Positions 14,428 to 24,210 are shown, counted from the stretch's first letter. The stretch is 64,000 nucleotides of DNA from Tenacibaculum adriaticum (GCF_008124875.1 NZ_VNIA01000003.1:62001-126000), one strand, 5' to 3'. The notes: generated by a model not told the origin, from the letters alone. Numbers and translations are program-made.

Positions 14428-16287
14428 TTAGTTTTTTAACCAAGCGTTTCTTAATATTGTTTTTGGATTGTTAGCAGGAAGCTCCTCAATAACTAGATTT
14501 GTACTCTTAGCTTTAGGTTGTATATATTTTCCTTCTAATTTTATTAATTTCTGATCTCTTGTTACTTCCATAGAAATTGTATCTCCTTCTTTCCATTGCA
14601 TCGTTTTCCCTATAACAGGACGAATATTTTGGATTGTAACTTTTTCACCATTCACAGATTCTAAAATATCTCCAGCTTTAACACCTAAAGTTTCTAATCC
14701 TGTATTTGTTTTTGGCGTAAAGAATATTTTTCGATCGTCATTTACAGAAATAAACGGACGTCCTTTTTTATTTACAAAGTAAGTAGCGTCTTCAACAACA
14801 GTCTCATTTTTGACACCTACTTTTTCAAAATATGTATTGTAATCGATAGGAGTAGCTCCTTCTACATGTGTAGTAAAGAATTCACCAATTTTGGGGTTGG
14901 TCATTTTAACAATTTCCGCAATAATTTCATCATCTTTAAATGGTTTATGCTTTCCGTATTTGTTAGATAAGTCTTTCATTAGGTTTCTTAAACCGTATTT
15001 CCCCTCAGTTTCTTCTTTTAAAATAATATCTAAACACATTCCTATTAATGCACCTTTCATATACACATTAGAATAGTTTGAAGCATATTCTTTATCTAAA
15101 ATATTTTTACTCATTTCAGTAAAAGACATATCGTCTTTAAAACGCTTTGAAGTCGCAATTTTACCCTCTATGTTTGTGATGAATTCTTGTTCAGAAATTA
15201 AACCTTGATTTACTTGAAATAAATGAGCAAAATATTCTGTAATACCTTCATACATCCATAAATGTTTAGACATATTAGGTTCGTTAAAGTTGAAGTTATG
15301 AATTTCTTCAGAATGAACAGATAACGGAGTTACAATATGGAAAAACTCATGGGAAACCACATGATTGATCATATTGTCGATCAATTCTTCTTTTTTAAAT
15401 GCTTCAGGGTATACAACTGTTGTTGAGGTGTTGTGTTCTAATGCTCCAAATATTTGAAAATCATGTATTTCACGATCAAATAAATAGATTAAAATGTTGT
15501 ACTCTTTAGTTGTATTAAAACCTTTTAAGAAGTTAGATTGCGCTTGCATCATTTTTTGTAAAGGCTCTTTTAAATCTGCTGCAGAATGTACGTTATTTGG
15601 TGAGTAAATTGAAAGGGAAACTGCGATTCCGTCCACATTAAAATTAATGGTATTTTCTGGTGCATACATAATCGGGTTATCAGAAATCTCATCGTAACGA
15701 GCTGCATAAAAAACATCTTCCGTTTTATTCTCTTTTATTACATTTTTGTTGATTAAAGAAGTAGTTTCAACTAAGTTTTCTGGGTGTTTAACAGTAATTG
15801 TGTATGGAGTTTCTTTTTTACCTTTAAAATACCCAACAAATCCAGGTAAGTTTAGTAAAAAGTTTTTGTTTTTTTCAATATTAGTACCAGCCATCACATA
15901 AATACCATGGTTAATTTCAGAGTCAAATGTATCATCAACCAAATAAGAGAGTTTGTCCATTTTGGCAGCGTGATTAATTTGCCATGAATTGGTGTCAAGT
16001 TTTTCAACAGTTAACTCGTTTCCATCATAATCATAGGCTTTAAAGTTTGTAACAAACTGACCGAAATTACTGATTGCATACGTTCCAGGAACTATTGCAG
16101 GAATATTATATACAATAGTATTTTCTGTAATTTTTTGAGGGTTAATGCTAACTTGAACCTTATCATCAACAACATTTGTAAGGTCTATGGTTGTTTCAAT
16201 TAGAGCTTTGTTTTTAACAGTGTTTTTTACAGAAGAACAACTAGCAAGTATTGCGATAGCTGATACAGCGACAAATATTTTTCTCAT
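14428..16287 (-). CDS. M61 family metallopeptidase with PDZ domain, lipoprotein
   Basis: The protein has 619 residues. A lipobox (AILASCSS, Cys16) predicts membrane anchoring. The N-terminal M61 beta domain is followed by a catalytic domain with the zinc motif HEFFH in VVSHEFFHIVTPLSVHSEEI, and a downstream glutamate in LWMYEGITEYFAHLF serves as third ligand. The C-terminal 100 residues form a PDZ domain (LGVKAGDILESVNGEKVT). M61 peptidases are glycyl aminopeptidase-like, and the family is common in Bacteroidota envelopes. The gene is monocistronic, with a terminator behind it. Confidence 0.94.
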   Translation of the reverse strand: MRKIFVAVSAIAILASCSSVKNTVKNKALIETTIDLTNVVDDKVQVSINPQKITENTIVYNIPAIVPGTYAISNFGQFVTNFKAYDYDGNELTVEKLDTNSWQINHAAKMDKLSYLVDDTFDSEINHGIYVMAGTNIEKNKNFLLNLPGFVGYFKGKKETPYTITVKHPENLVETTSLINKNVIKENKTEDVFYAARYDEISDNPIMYAPENTINFNVDGIAVSLSIYSPNNVHSAADLKEPLQKMMQAQSNFLKGFNTTKEYNILIYLFDREIHDFQIFGALEHNTSTTVVYPEAFKKEELIDNMINHVVSHEFFHIVTPLSVHSEEIHNFNFNEPNMSKHLWMYEGITEYFAHLFQVNQGLISEQEFITNIEGKIATSKRFKDDMSFTEMSKNILDKEYASNYSNVYMKGALIGMCLDIILKEETEGKYGLRNLMKDLSNKYGKHKPFKDDEIIAEIVKMTNPKIGEFFTTHVEGATPIDYNTYFEKVGVKNETVVEDATYFVNKKGRPFISVNDDRKIFFTPKTNTGLETLGVKAGDILESVNGEKVTIQNIRPVIGKTMQWKEGDTISMEVTRDQKLIKLEGKYIQPKAKSTNLVIEELPANNPKTILRNAWLKN

Positions 16288-16418
16288 GATAAATTTTTAA
16301 TAGTTATGATATAAGTATAATTAGTAAACGAAATGTTACAGTTTTTGTAACGAGTTTAACAAAATTTTAGGACAATTAAGCAAGTATTAATTTTTGATTG
16401 GATTTACTTAAAACGTTG

Positions 16419-16426
16419 TACCTTTG
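16419..16426 (+). promoter_or_regulatory. Promoter -7 of the YgiQ gene, leaderless transcript
   Basis: TACCTTTG matches TAnnTTTG. A TTTG at 16393-16396 or ATTG at 16397-16400 could be the -33 element. Transcription should begin near 16433, the A of the ATG itself, so the mRNA is probably leaderless. Confidence 0.65.
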
Positions 16427-16432
16427 CAAAAT

Positions 16433-18385
16433 ATGAGAATTAGAAGACTTTCAGACTGGTTACCCACTACAAATAAAGAAGTTAAGCTTCGCGGATGGGA
16501 AGAACTAGATGTAATTTTGTTTAGTGGAGATGCCTATGTAGATCATCCTGCATTTGGACCTGCTGTAATCGGTCGTATCCTTGAAAGTTATGGCTTACGA
16601 GTAGCGATTGTTCCACAACCTAGTGTGAACGATAATTTACAAGACTTTGAAAAGTTAGGAAAGCCACGTATGTTTTTTGGAGTTACAGGCGGATGTATGG
16701 ATCCAATGGTTAGTAATTATACGGCAAGTAAACGTCGAAGAGATAAAGATGCCTATACGCCAAACGGAGATAAAGGTTTTAGACCCGATTATGCAACCTC
16801 TGTATATTCAAAAATATTAAAAGAAAAGTTTCCAGACGTTCCTGTTTTAATTGGGGGTATTGAAGCTTCGCTTCGTAGAGTTACACACTACGATTATTGG
16901 TCGGATAAATTATTGCCAACAATTTTAGAAACCTCTAAGGCAGATATGTTGGTTTACGGAATGGGAGAACAACCTCTTAGAGAAATTGTAGAATTGTTGC
17001 AAAAAGGGATTCCTTTTTCGAGTTTACGTACAATAAAACAAACAGCAGTTTTATTACCAAAAGAAGAAGAACTTCCAAAGAATAAAAACTGGGAAGATGT
17101 AGAGATTAATTCTCATGAAGCCTGTTTAAAAGATAAGAAAACATTTGCATCAAACTTTAAAGTGATTGAGCAAGAGTCTAATAAATTACAAGCACGACGA
17201 ATTTTTCAAAAAGTAGGTCAGAAGCAGTTGGTAATCAATCCACCGTTTCCTACAATGACAGAAAAAGAAATTGACGGTTCTTTCGATTTACCATATACGC
17301 GTTTACCACATCCAAAATATAATAAACGGGGTCCAATTCCTGCGTTTGAAATGATTAAGTTTTCTATAAATGTGCATCGTGGTTGTTTTGGAGGATGTAG
17401 TTTTTGTACGATTTCAGCACATCAAGGTAAATTTATTGCCAGTAGAAGTCAAGAATCTGTTTTGAAAGAAGTAGATGCTGTTACAAAAATGGACGATTTT
17501 AAAGGATATTTATCCGATATCGGTGGTCCGTCAGCAAACATGTACAAAATGAAAGGTAAAGTACAATCGATTTGCGACAAGTGTGTTGCTCCGAGTTGTA
17601 TTTCACCAGTAATTTGTAGTAATTTAGATACCTCGCATAAACCATTAACGGAATTGTATAAAGCAGTTGATGCGCATCCGAAGGTTAAAAAATCATTTAT
17701 TGGAAGTGGAATTCGTCATGATATGTTGGTGCCAGAATTTAACAAAAATGCAGATCCGAAAGAATTAGATGCTTATACGGAAGAAGTGATGACCAATCAT
17801 GTTTCTGGTCGATTAAAAGTAGCACCAGAGCATACTTCAGACCCAGTATTAAAATTGATGCGCAAGCCGTCGTTTAAATATTTTCATATGTTCAAAGACC
17901 GCTTTGATCGTATTAATATGAAGAAGCGACTAAACTTACAGTTGATTCCGTATTTTATTTCGAGTCATCCAGCTTGTGAAGCGGAAGATATGGCAAATTT
18001 AGCGGCAGAAACGAAAGATATGGGTTTTCAATTAGAGCAAGTACAAGGATTTACACCAACACCGATGACAGTAGCTACGGTAATTTATTACAGTGGTTAT
18101 CACCCATATACATTAAAGCCCACAAAAACGCCAAAAACGGCAAAAGAGAAAGAGGATCAACATCGTTTTTTCTTTTGGTATAAAAAAGAAAACCGCCAGT
18201 GGATTAAAGATAAATTGACTTCTGTAGGTCGAACAGATTTATTGGTGAAGTTATTACCAAATGATACTTCTTGGCGAAAAAATAAACCACAAAAAGCAAA
18301 GCATACTTTTGATGATACTGTGGTTGCTCCAAAAAAAGAATCGAGAAGAAAAAACAAAGGTTTCAAGAAAAAGAGGAGAAGGTAA
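16433..18385 (+). CDS. YgiQ family radical SAM protein
   Basis: The protein has 650 residues from the ATG at 16433; the in-frame ATG at 16424 lies inside the -7 element and is rejected. The N-terminal UPF0313 domain (RRLSDWLPTTNKEV, LRGWEELDVILFSGDAYVDHPAFG) is followed by the radical SAM core with the [4Fe-4S] cysteines in HRGCFGGCSFC (CxxxCxxC, about residue 310). A cysteine pair in CDKCVAPSC lies further on. The C-terminus is a basic tail (RRKNKGFKKKRRR) that may bind nucleic acid. The biochemical role of YgiQ is not established. The gene stands alone. Confidence 0.94.
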   Translation: MRIRRLSDWLPTTNKEVKLRGWEELDVILFSGDAYVDHPAFGPAVIGRILESYGLRVAIVPQPSVNDNLQDFEKLGKPRMFFGVTGGCMDPMVSNYTASKRRRDKDAYTPNGDKGFRPDYATSVYSKILKEKFPDVPVLIGGIEASLRRVTHYDYWSDKLLPTILETSKADMLVYGMGEQPLREIVELLQKGIPFSSLRTIKQTAVLLPKEEELPKNKNWEDVEINSHEACLKDKKTFASNFKVIEQESNKLQARRIFQKVGQKQLVINPPFPTMTEKEIDGSFDLPYTRLPHPKYNKRGPIPAFEMIKFSINVHRGCFGGCSFCTISAHQGKFIASRSQESVLKEVDAVTKMDDFKGYLSDIGGPSANMYKMKGKVQSICDKCVAPSCISPVICSNLDTSHKPLTELYKAVDAHPKVKKSFIGSGIRHDMLVPEFNKNADPKELDAYTEEVMTNHVSGRLKVAPEHTSDPVLKLMRKPSFKYFHMFKDRFDRINMKKRLNLQLIPYFISSHPACEAEDMANLAAETKDMGFQLEQVQGFTPTPMTVATVIYYSGYHPYTLKPTKTPKTAKEKEDQHRFFFWYKKENRQWIKDKLTSVGRTDLLVKLLPNDTSWRKNKPQKAKHTFDDTVVAPKKESRRKNKGFKKKRRR

Positions 18386-18485
18386 TATTACGTAAATCGT
18401 TGTTATTTTATATTTCAGTATTTTAAATGGAAAAATTAGACATATATAAAACAACAACGGTATTTTTTATCTGGAGTAAAAAAGA

Positions 18486-19553
18486 TTATTTATAAACAGT
18501 TTTATCGTTTATGATTATTTGTTTTTGAGTTTCGTTATAAGGTTCGACATTTCGTAGATACTTATTAAACCAGTCTAATATTATTTTTACGGATTCTTTG
18601 CGATTATTATTTAAAACATGATCATCACCTTCAAAAGATACAAATTTATATGGGAATTCTAGGCTATCGAGTTTTGTAACCAATTGTTTCGCTTCTTCAT
18701 AATTAACGTTTTTGTCTTTTGTTCCATGTAAAAGCAACAATGGCATTTTATTTAGTTTCTCAGGCCAATAAACAACGGATCTGTCTTTTAAATTTTCGTC
18801 ACGATTTTCATAGTAGTTAGGTATCACTTCAGAATAAACAAATTGTTCCATTTCAGGTCTATCTCTAATGCTAATAAATTCGTTAGCAGATCCAGCCATT
18901 ACAACAGCTGTTTTAAAAATGTTTTTATTTTTAATAGCCTTGTATGTCATTAAGCCTCCTCTACTATGACCAAATATTCCGATTTTAGAAATATCTGCCA
19001 TTGATGTTTTAGATAAAACAGGAATTAAGTTCATAACATCATTAACATCTGCTCCTCCAAATTCTTCTTTCCCTTCACTACCACTATTTCCTCTATAATT
19101 AGAAGCAATTACGACGTATCCTTGATTTGCATAAGGGAGCATATACTTGTCAATTTGCCTAAAATTGAGTCTGCCAGCATCTCTATTACCTCCTCGATTG
19201 TATATAATACATGGGTAAATACCTTCTTTTTTTGGAGTTAACATAATCCCTGTTATAATTAACCCATCGCTTTTATAAGCAATAGAGTAAATATCTACAT
19301 TTTGTAAAAGTTTAAATTTCGGAAAAATAATTCCAGAAGATTCTAAAACCCAGTATTTAAAGCCGTTTAGTTTTTCTTTTTTAATTATTTCTGAATCTTT
19401 AAAAGATCCAAATTTTGCTTTTGTTTCAGTAATTGTGTTGGTTTGAATTTCTTTATCTATATATATATAACTATAGATTACAGTACCAGTAATTAAACCA
19501 ATGAACAAAAATAAAACACCTATAAACTTTGCAATTTGTTTAAATAATTTCAT
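18486..19553 (-). CDS. Alpha/beta hydrolase, S9-type, membrane anchored
   Basis: The protein has 355 residues. A single hydrophobic segment at residues 9-31 with few charges suggests an uncleaved anchor or signal peptide. The hydrolase domain has the oxyanion region IIYNRGGNRDAGRL, the nucleophile elbow GHSRGGLMTY (Ser), the acid in LHGTKDKNVNYEEA and the His in GDDHVLNNNRKESV, ordered as in prolyl-oligopeptidase-like (S9) hydrolases. No propeller domain is present. The substrate is unknown. It is followed upstream by 158 bp of gene-free DNA before the sigma factor gene. Confidence 0.88.
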   Translation of the reverse strand: MKLFKQIAKFIGVLFLFIGLITGTVIYSYIYIDKEIQTNTITETKAKFGSFKDSEIIKKEKLNGFKYWVLESSGIIFPKFKLLQNVDIYSIAYKSDGLIITGIMLTPKKEGIYPCIIYNRGGNRDAGRLNFRQIDKYMLPYANQGYVVIASNYRGNSGSEGKEEFGGADVNDVMNLIPVLSKTSMADISKIGIFGHSRGGLMTYKAIKNKNIFKTAVVMAGSANEFISIRDRPEMEQFVYSEVIPNYYENRDENLKDRSVVYWPEKLNKMPLLLLHGTKDKNVNYEEAKQLVTKLDSLEFPYKFVSFEGDDHVLNNNRKESVKIILDWFNKYLRNVEPYNETQKQIIINDKTVYK

Positions 19554-19711
19554 AAAATATTAGTTTATTTATAGTAAGACTTGTTTAATAACTATTTGTT
19601 ACAAAATGTATTTGGTATTGTGGTTCACAAAATATTATTATGCTTTTGATTATAGGAAATTTTATAAAAAGGTTTGGATAAGAATAGTAAGAAATGATTA
19701 TGGTGTAAGTT

Positions 19712-20251
19712 TTAGTTACAAACCTTGCAATTTTCCTTTTCCTGAATTTCACCAATGAGTTTTCCGTTTTCGTTAAGAGTGAATCCACAGCAGTTCATAA
19801 AACCTTCTGTTATAAGCTTTCGACCACGTTGTATTTGCGATTTTACAGTAGGTAAGGGCAGGTTTAGTTGTTTGGCAACTTGTTCTTGCTTTAATCCTTT
19901 AATATCTGATAAAAAAATAGGGGTACGGTATTTTTCGGGTAAATTTTGTAAAATACCACGCAAGCAATCTTTTTGAGTATGTGTATTTTCTAAAAGTTGA
20001 ATTTCATTTTTAAAATTAGTAATTTCAAAAGTTTGATTCGTTGTTTTGAAATAATCAAGAATAGAATTTCTTGCAATAGTAAACGCCCAAGGTTTTAATT
20101 TGGTAATATCTTTTAAAGTATGGAGTTTCATGTGTATTTTAATGAAAGATTCTTGCAAAATGTCATCAGCAATAGTGGTGTCTTTCACTTTGCTGATGAT
20201 AAATTGTTTTAGGTCTTTAGCATATTTTATCCAAACTTTCTGTGTAGTCAT
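19712..20251 (-). CDS. ECF sigma factor, SigZ-like, with C-terminal cysteines
   Basis: The protein has 179 residues. Region 2 includes ADDILQESFIKIHMKL and KPWAFTIARNSILDYFK; region 4 includes PEKYRTPIFLSDIKGLKQEQVAKQLNLPLPTVKSQIQRGRK, a clear helix-turn-helix. Beyond region 4 lies a 27-residue tail with four cysteines (CC at 154-155 and CxxC at 175-178), which is the SigZ pattern and suggests thiol or metal sensing in place of a membrane anti-sigma factor. No anti-sigma gene is adjacent. It starts 3 bp after the cysteine-rich peptide gene, so both are in one operon. Confidence 0.85.
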   Translation of the reverse strand: MTTQKVWIKYAKDLKQFIISKVKDTTIADDILQESFIKIHMKLHTLKDITKLKPWAFTIARNSILDYFKTTNQTFEITNFKNEIQLLENTHTQKDCLRGILQNLPEKYRTPIFLSDIKGLKQEQVAKQLNLPLPTVKSQIQRGRKLITEGFMNCCGFTLNENGKLIGEIQEKENCKVCN

Positions 20252-20254
20252 TGT

Positions 20255-20359
20255 TTAGCAATTACAGTTATTACAGGTGCAGTTTTCGCATGTACAATTG
20301 TTACAACTTCCTGTTTTACATCCTTCACAATTACAAGTACATTCATTTTTAAATTTCAT
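20255..20359 (-). CDS. Cysteine-rich metallothionein-like peptide, 34 residues
   Basis: This short gene reads ATG at 20359 to TAA at 20255. Eleven of 34 residues are cysteine, arranged mainly as CxC and CxxC: ECTCNCEGCKTG, then SCNNCTCENCTC, then NNCNC. Such spacing fits metal-thiolate binding. It lies 3 bp upstream of the sigma factor gene, whose own tail has CC and CxxC. A metal buffer or redox-active partner of the sigma factor is the simplest reading, but this is an inference. It is too short for most ORF callers. Confidence 0.75.
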   Translation of the reverse strand: MKFKNECTCNCEGCKTGSCNNCTCENCTCNNCNC

Positions 20360-20458
20360 TATATTACGTTTTATGGTTTATTAATTAGACGTAAATTATT
20401 TGAAAAAGATGCATAGAATAAATAATAATTTATGATAAAGTTTTACAGGCGAAAAACT

Positions 20459-20713
20459 TTATGATTCATTTTCAAGACGATTGCGTTTCATTTCAAATGC
20501 TTCTGTGGCTTGTTTAATAATATCTAATGTTCCGGAAGCTCTTTGCATTACTTTATCTAATTCTTTGTCTAAATCTTTAGATTGAATATCAAATAATTGA
20601 ACTTCAACTACCCCAATTTTTTGAATTAAACTTTTTTGAGAGTTTTTAATATCTTCCATTTTTACTAAAACGGAATTCATTATTTTAATTCTTTTTTGCG
20701 TTTTTTCATCCAT
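20459..20713 (-). CDS. Small coiled-coil protein of unknown function
   Basis: The protein has 84 residues from the ATG at 20713 (MDEKTQKRIKIMNSVLVKME); the longer frame from 20770 adds a hydrophobic unrelated stretch and is not preferred. The sequence is a long amphipathic helix rich in Lys, Glu, Ile and Leu with heptad spacing. There is no signal peptide, membrane segment or recognisable domain. It precedes the Cys-rich/sigma pair on the same strand with a 99-bp gap, so it may or may not share a transcript. The family is not recognised. Confidence 0.6.
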   Translation of the reverse strand: MDEKTQKRIKIMNSVLVKMEDIKNSQKSLIQKIGVVEVQLFDIQSKDLDKELDKVMQRASGTLDIIKQATEAFEMKRNRLENES

Positions 20714-20799
20714 AATTTTATCGTTTTTAACTGTAAAACAATAATATAATGAAAAACAATCCAAAAACAAAATAAGTTTTGAGGGTTAGTATTTTGTGG

Positions 20800-22410
20800 T
20801 TAGTTTACTTTTTCACCATTAACATAGGTAGCTATAACTTTTGTTTTTGGAATTTTGTTTTCTTCAATAGTTATGATGTCGTTTTCAAGTATAATAAAAT
20901 CAGCCAGTTTACCTACTTCAATACTACCTTTTTCATTTTCTTCAAAATTTGCATAGGCATTCCAAATAGTCATTCCTTTTAAAGTATTTTCTCTTGATAA
21001 TGCATTATTAGTTTGGTAGCCATTTTCTGGATATCCTTTTAAATCTTTTCTAATACTAGCCGCATAAAAAGTGTATAATGGACTTACGTTTTCTATCGGA
21101 AAATCTGTACCTAAAGCTATTTTACCGTATTGGTTCAGCAAATCATTGTAGGCATAAGCTCCTTTTATTCGCTCAGAACCTACTCGGTTTTCAGCCCAAT
21201 ACATATCGGATGTAGCATGGGTTGGTTGTACAGAAGGTAAAATATTTTTAAAAAAATCAAAATCTTTTAAATCAATAATCTGAGCGTGTTCAATTCGCCA
21301 ACGACGGTTTGTATCATTTTGTAAAACTTTATTATAGGTTTTTAGCATTACGTAATTAGCAGAATCTCCAATAGCATGTGTATTCATTTGATACTCAGAA
21401 TCAGCAATTCTTTTAGCTAAATCTTGAAGATTACTATACGAATTAACTAAAGCTCCAAAATGCCCTTTTTTATCAGAATACTCTTCTTTTAAAACAGCAC
21501 CTCTAGAGCCTAAGGCTCCATCTGCATATACTTTTACAGAACGAACATTTAACCTGTTTGTTTTAATAATTCCTTTGTTTAGATAATAATCTAAATTTTC
21601 TGGGTTGTTACTAATCATAGCATACATGCGCATTTTTAATTCTCCTGTTTTTTGTAAGCTATCAATTAATTCAATCACATTTTTATCTAAACCAGCATCA
21701 TCGACGGTTGTTAGTCCTAAATCAAAACAAATTTTTTCAGCATCTTTTAAAGCTTGAATTTGTTCTTTTCGAGTAGGTTCAGGTATTTTGACATACCTCA
21801 TAGCATTATCAATTAAAACCCCGGTTAATTTTCCGTTTTCTTTAATGAATTCACCACCATTAACTTTACAGGTTGCATTGATGTTAGTTAAATTAATAGC
21901 AGCTTGATTTATAAGCATAGCATGACCATCAATTCTAGTTATTGCTACAGGTGTTTTTGGGAATAATTCATCTAATTTTTCTTTAGTAGGAAATTGTTTT
22001 ACTTCCCAGTCATTTTGATCCCAACCTCGACCTGTAATAAAATTTACTTTTTTTTCTTTTTTAAAGTCTAATAAACGTTCTAAAACTTCATCAAAACTCT
22101 TAGTACCAACCAAATCTACTTTTTGTTGTTGTAAGCCTAATCCGTAAAAATGGCAATGTGCATCTATAAATCCTGGGTAAATAGCTTGGTTTTTAGCATC
22201 TATTATTTCAGAAGAAATATAGTTTTTTTTAATTTCTTTATTACTTCCAACGGCCATAAATTTTCCGTCACGAACAGCAAAGGCTTCTGCTTTTGAAAAA
22301 CTACTGTCAATTGTGTAGATGTTAGCATTTACAATTATTAAGTCTGCTTTTAGTTTTTTACATTTTGTAAATAGACTTACTAAAAAGAAGAAAAGTAGTA
22401 ATTTTTTCAT
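20800..22410 (-). CDS. YtcJ-like amidohydrolase, lipoprotein
   Basis: The protein has 536 residues. A signal ending LFTKC (Cys17) suggests a lipoprotein. The amidohydrolase 3 (TIM-barrel) fold shows the metal-binding DAHCHF near residue 84, then HAIGDS, EHAQIIDL and TDFPIENVSPLYTF. These match the YtcJ/LAF3 type of metal-dependent hydrolases. The reaction is hydrolysis of an amide or carbamate, with unknown substrate. Its ATG overlaps the stop of the DoxX gene by one base (TGATG), so translation is coupled in an M28-DoxX-amidohydrolase operon. Confidence 0.9.
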   Translation of the reverse strand: MKKLLLFFFLVSLFTKCKKLKADLIIVNANIYTIDSSFSKAEAFAVRDGKFMAVGSNKEIKKNYISSEIIDAKNQAIYPGFIDAHCHFYGLGLQQQKVDLVGTKSFDEVLERLLDFKKEKKVNFITGRGWDQNDWEVKQFPTKEKLDELFPKTPVAITRIDGHAMLINQAAINLTNINATCKVNGGEFIKENGKLTGVLIDNAMRYVKIPEPTRKEQIQALKDAEKICFDLGLTTVDDAGLDKNVIELIDSLQKTGELKMRMYAMISNNPENLDYYLNKGIIKTNRLNVRSVKVYADGALGSRGAVLKEEYSDKKGHFGALVNSYSNLQDLAKRIADSEYQMNTHAIGDSANYVMLKTYNKVLQNDTNRRWRIEHAQIIDLKDFDFFKNILPSVQPTHATSDMYWAENRVGSERIKGAYAYNDLLNQYGKIALGTDFPIENVSPLYTFYAASIRKDLKGYPENGYQTNNALSRENTLKGMTIWNAYANFEENEKGSIEVGKLADFIILENDIITIEENKIPKTKVIATYVNGEKVN

Positions 22411-22769
22411 CAGAATGTGTATATTAAATAGGCAATAAATAGGAGTAAAAACTGAAGAGGAATTCTTAAAAGAGCTATTTTTTTCGAGCCAATAGCTGGT
22501 TTTTCTCTAAAGACATCCCAAACGTGAATGGGTAAAAAAACAAGCATAAGAATAAACATTGCTAAAGCGGCTTTTTTCGATGTTTGATTAAAAACTAAAC
22601 CAATACCAATGGCTAACTCAAAAAAACCTGCCACAAAATTTATAGCAAGCTTTGGAAGAAAATTAGGTATAAATCGATTAAAAATTTTAGGCTTTATAAA
22701 ATGCATTATCCCAGCAAAAGCAAAAAACACTCCAAACACGATGCGTAAAATTAACGCTATTTTTTCCAT
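22410..22769 (-). CDS. DoxX family membrane protein
   Basis: The protein has 119 residues with four hydrophobic helices (about 3-22, 44-60, 69-85 and 100-118). The opening IALILRIVFGVFFAFAGIMHFIKP and AINFVAGFFELAIGIGLVF match the DoxX/MauE-like family of small inner-membrane proteins, some of which act in redox-linked processes. It is 4 bp behind the M28 peptidase gene and overlaps the amidohydrolase start by one base. The function in this operon is unknown. Confidence 0.85.
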   Translation of the reverse strand: MEKIALILRIVFGVFFAFAGIMHFIKPKIFNRFIPNFLPKLAINFVAGFFELAIGIGLVFNQTSKKAALAMFILMLVFLPIHVWDVFREKPAIGSKKIALLRIPLQFLLLFIAYLIYTF

Positions 22770-22773
22770 AGGT

Positions 22774-24210
22774 TTATGGTTTTACTTTGTCTTGTGTGTA
22801 TAAATATTTATCCATTAAATAAATTAGGCTAGTCATCGATGCACTTCCTAATTCTAATTCTCGTTTGTTTACTTTATCAAAAGTATCGGTTGAGGTATGA
22901 TGGTAATCAAAATAACGTTGGCTATCCGGACGATAACCTACCAAAGTTACATGTTCATTTTTTAACGGACCAACATCTGCGCCGCTTCCACCTTTAACTA
23001 AATCGTGTAAGCCATACGGAGCCAATAATTTGTTCCAGCTTTTAATTAGTTTAGTATTTTCAGGATTAGCATCAATAGAAAAACCTCTTGGAGTATGCCC
23101 TCCAGCATCACTTTCTAAACCACCAATATGAAGTTCGTTGTTTAGTTTAGCAAGTCTTGAGTATTCGGTAGCTCCACGTAATCCATTCTCTTCATTCATA
23201 AAAAAGACTACACGAAGTGTATTTTTAGGCTTGATATTGTTCTTTTTAAATAAATAAGCAACTTCTAAAGATTGTACAATTCCTGCTCCATCATCGTGAG
23301 CACCTTCACCTAAATCCCAAGAATCTAAATGTCCACCTACAACCATTATTTTATCAGGATTTTCAGTTCCTGTTATTTGCCCGACCACATTAAAAGAAGG
23401 ACTGTCTGGTAAGGTTTCACAATTTTGTTTAAAAAAGAATTTTAAGTTAGGATTCGTTTTTAAATCGTTACTTAAATTTTCTGCAGCTCTAGAACTTATT
23501 GCTGCAGCAGGGATATATTGTTCCTGTGAAATTTCACCGTAACCCATAGATCCTGTATGTGGATAATCGTCAATTCCATTGGTCATAGAACGTACAATTA
23601 CACCTTTAGCACCAAGTACGCCAACGGTTGCGGCACCTGAAAAACGTTGCCCAACACAACCTCCATAAGCTTGAAAGGTATTGATAAGTGTATTGTCGAA
23701 AGCACCATTAAAAAAGACAATTTTACCGCTGGCTTTGTTTCCTAACTTTTTTGCTTCCTCTATACTTTTTACCTCAATAACTTCAGCAGTAATCCCGTTT
23801 TTTGGTGTTGCAATTGAAAAGCCTAAAGCACAAACAGGAACATTTTTGGTTACACCGTTTATGGTATAGTTTGCAACTTCTTTTTCACCACGAACCCAAT
23901 GTGGTACCATCACAGGTTGTAGCCAAACACTATCTAAACCAACTTCTTTCATCAGTTTTTCTCCCCAAACAACTGCTTTTTCGGCTTCATGAGATCCAGA
24001 TAAACGCCCACCAATATTTTGAGTTAAATCTCGTAGCCATTCGTACGATTTTCCTTCAGTTAGTACAGTGTTAAAAAAATGTTTAACATGTGTGCTGTCT
24101 ATTTTTTCTTCGGATGAAAGTCCGTTATTAACAATCGTAGTTTTTTCTTTCTGTTCATTGCATGAAATTAAAAATGTGGCAACAGAAAGTAGGGTAATTA
24201 GTTTTTTCAT
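22774..24210 (-). CDS. M28 family zinc peptidase, lipoprotein
   Basis: The protein has 478 residues. The signal ends TFLISC (Cys17), so it is a probable lipoprotein. The protease-associated (PA) insert lies at about 130-250. The M28 catalytic domain then follows: GGHLDSWDLGEGAHDDGAGI supplies zinc ligands His and Asp, MNEENGLRGA the general base and zinc glutamate, GLESDAGGHTPRG a further ligand, and YHHTSTDTFDKV the last His. Members are aminopeptidases or carboxypeptidase Q-like enzymes. It is first in the operon with DoxX and YtcJ-like genes, which hints at peptide or conjugate breakdown in the envelope. Confidence 0.92.
   Translation of the reverse strand: MKKLITLLSVATFLISCNEQKEKTTIVNNGLSSEEKIDSTHVKHFFNTVLTEGKSYEWLRDLTQNIGGRLSGSHEAEKAVVWGEKLMKEVGLDSVWLQPVMVPHWVRGEKEVANYTINGVTKNVPVCALGFSIATPKNGITAEVIEVKSIEEAKKLGNKASGKIVFFNGAFDNTLINTFQAYGGCVGQRFSGAATVGVLGAKGVIVRSMTNGIDDYPHTGSMGYGEISQEQYIPAAAISSRAAENLSNDLKTNPNLKFFFKQNCETLPDSPSFNVVGQITGTENPDKIMVVGGHLDSWDLGEGAHDDGAGIVQSLEVAYLFKKNNIKPKNTLRVVFFMNEENGLRGATEYSRLAKLNNELHIGGLESDAGGHTPRGFSIDANPENTKLIKSWNKLLAPYGLHDLVKGGSGADVGPLKNEHVTLVGYRPDSQRYFDYHHTSTDTFDKVNKRELELGSASMTSLIYLMDKYLYTQDKVKP

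Noticed and set aside
18394-18458. Long inverted repeat CGTTGTTATTTTA/TAAAACAACAACG after the YgiQ gene as a terminator
   Set aside because: The loop is about 40 bases and one pair is lost; too weak to call.
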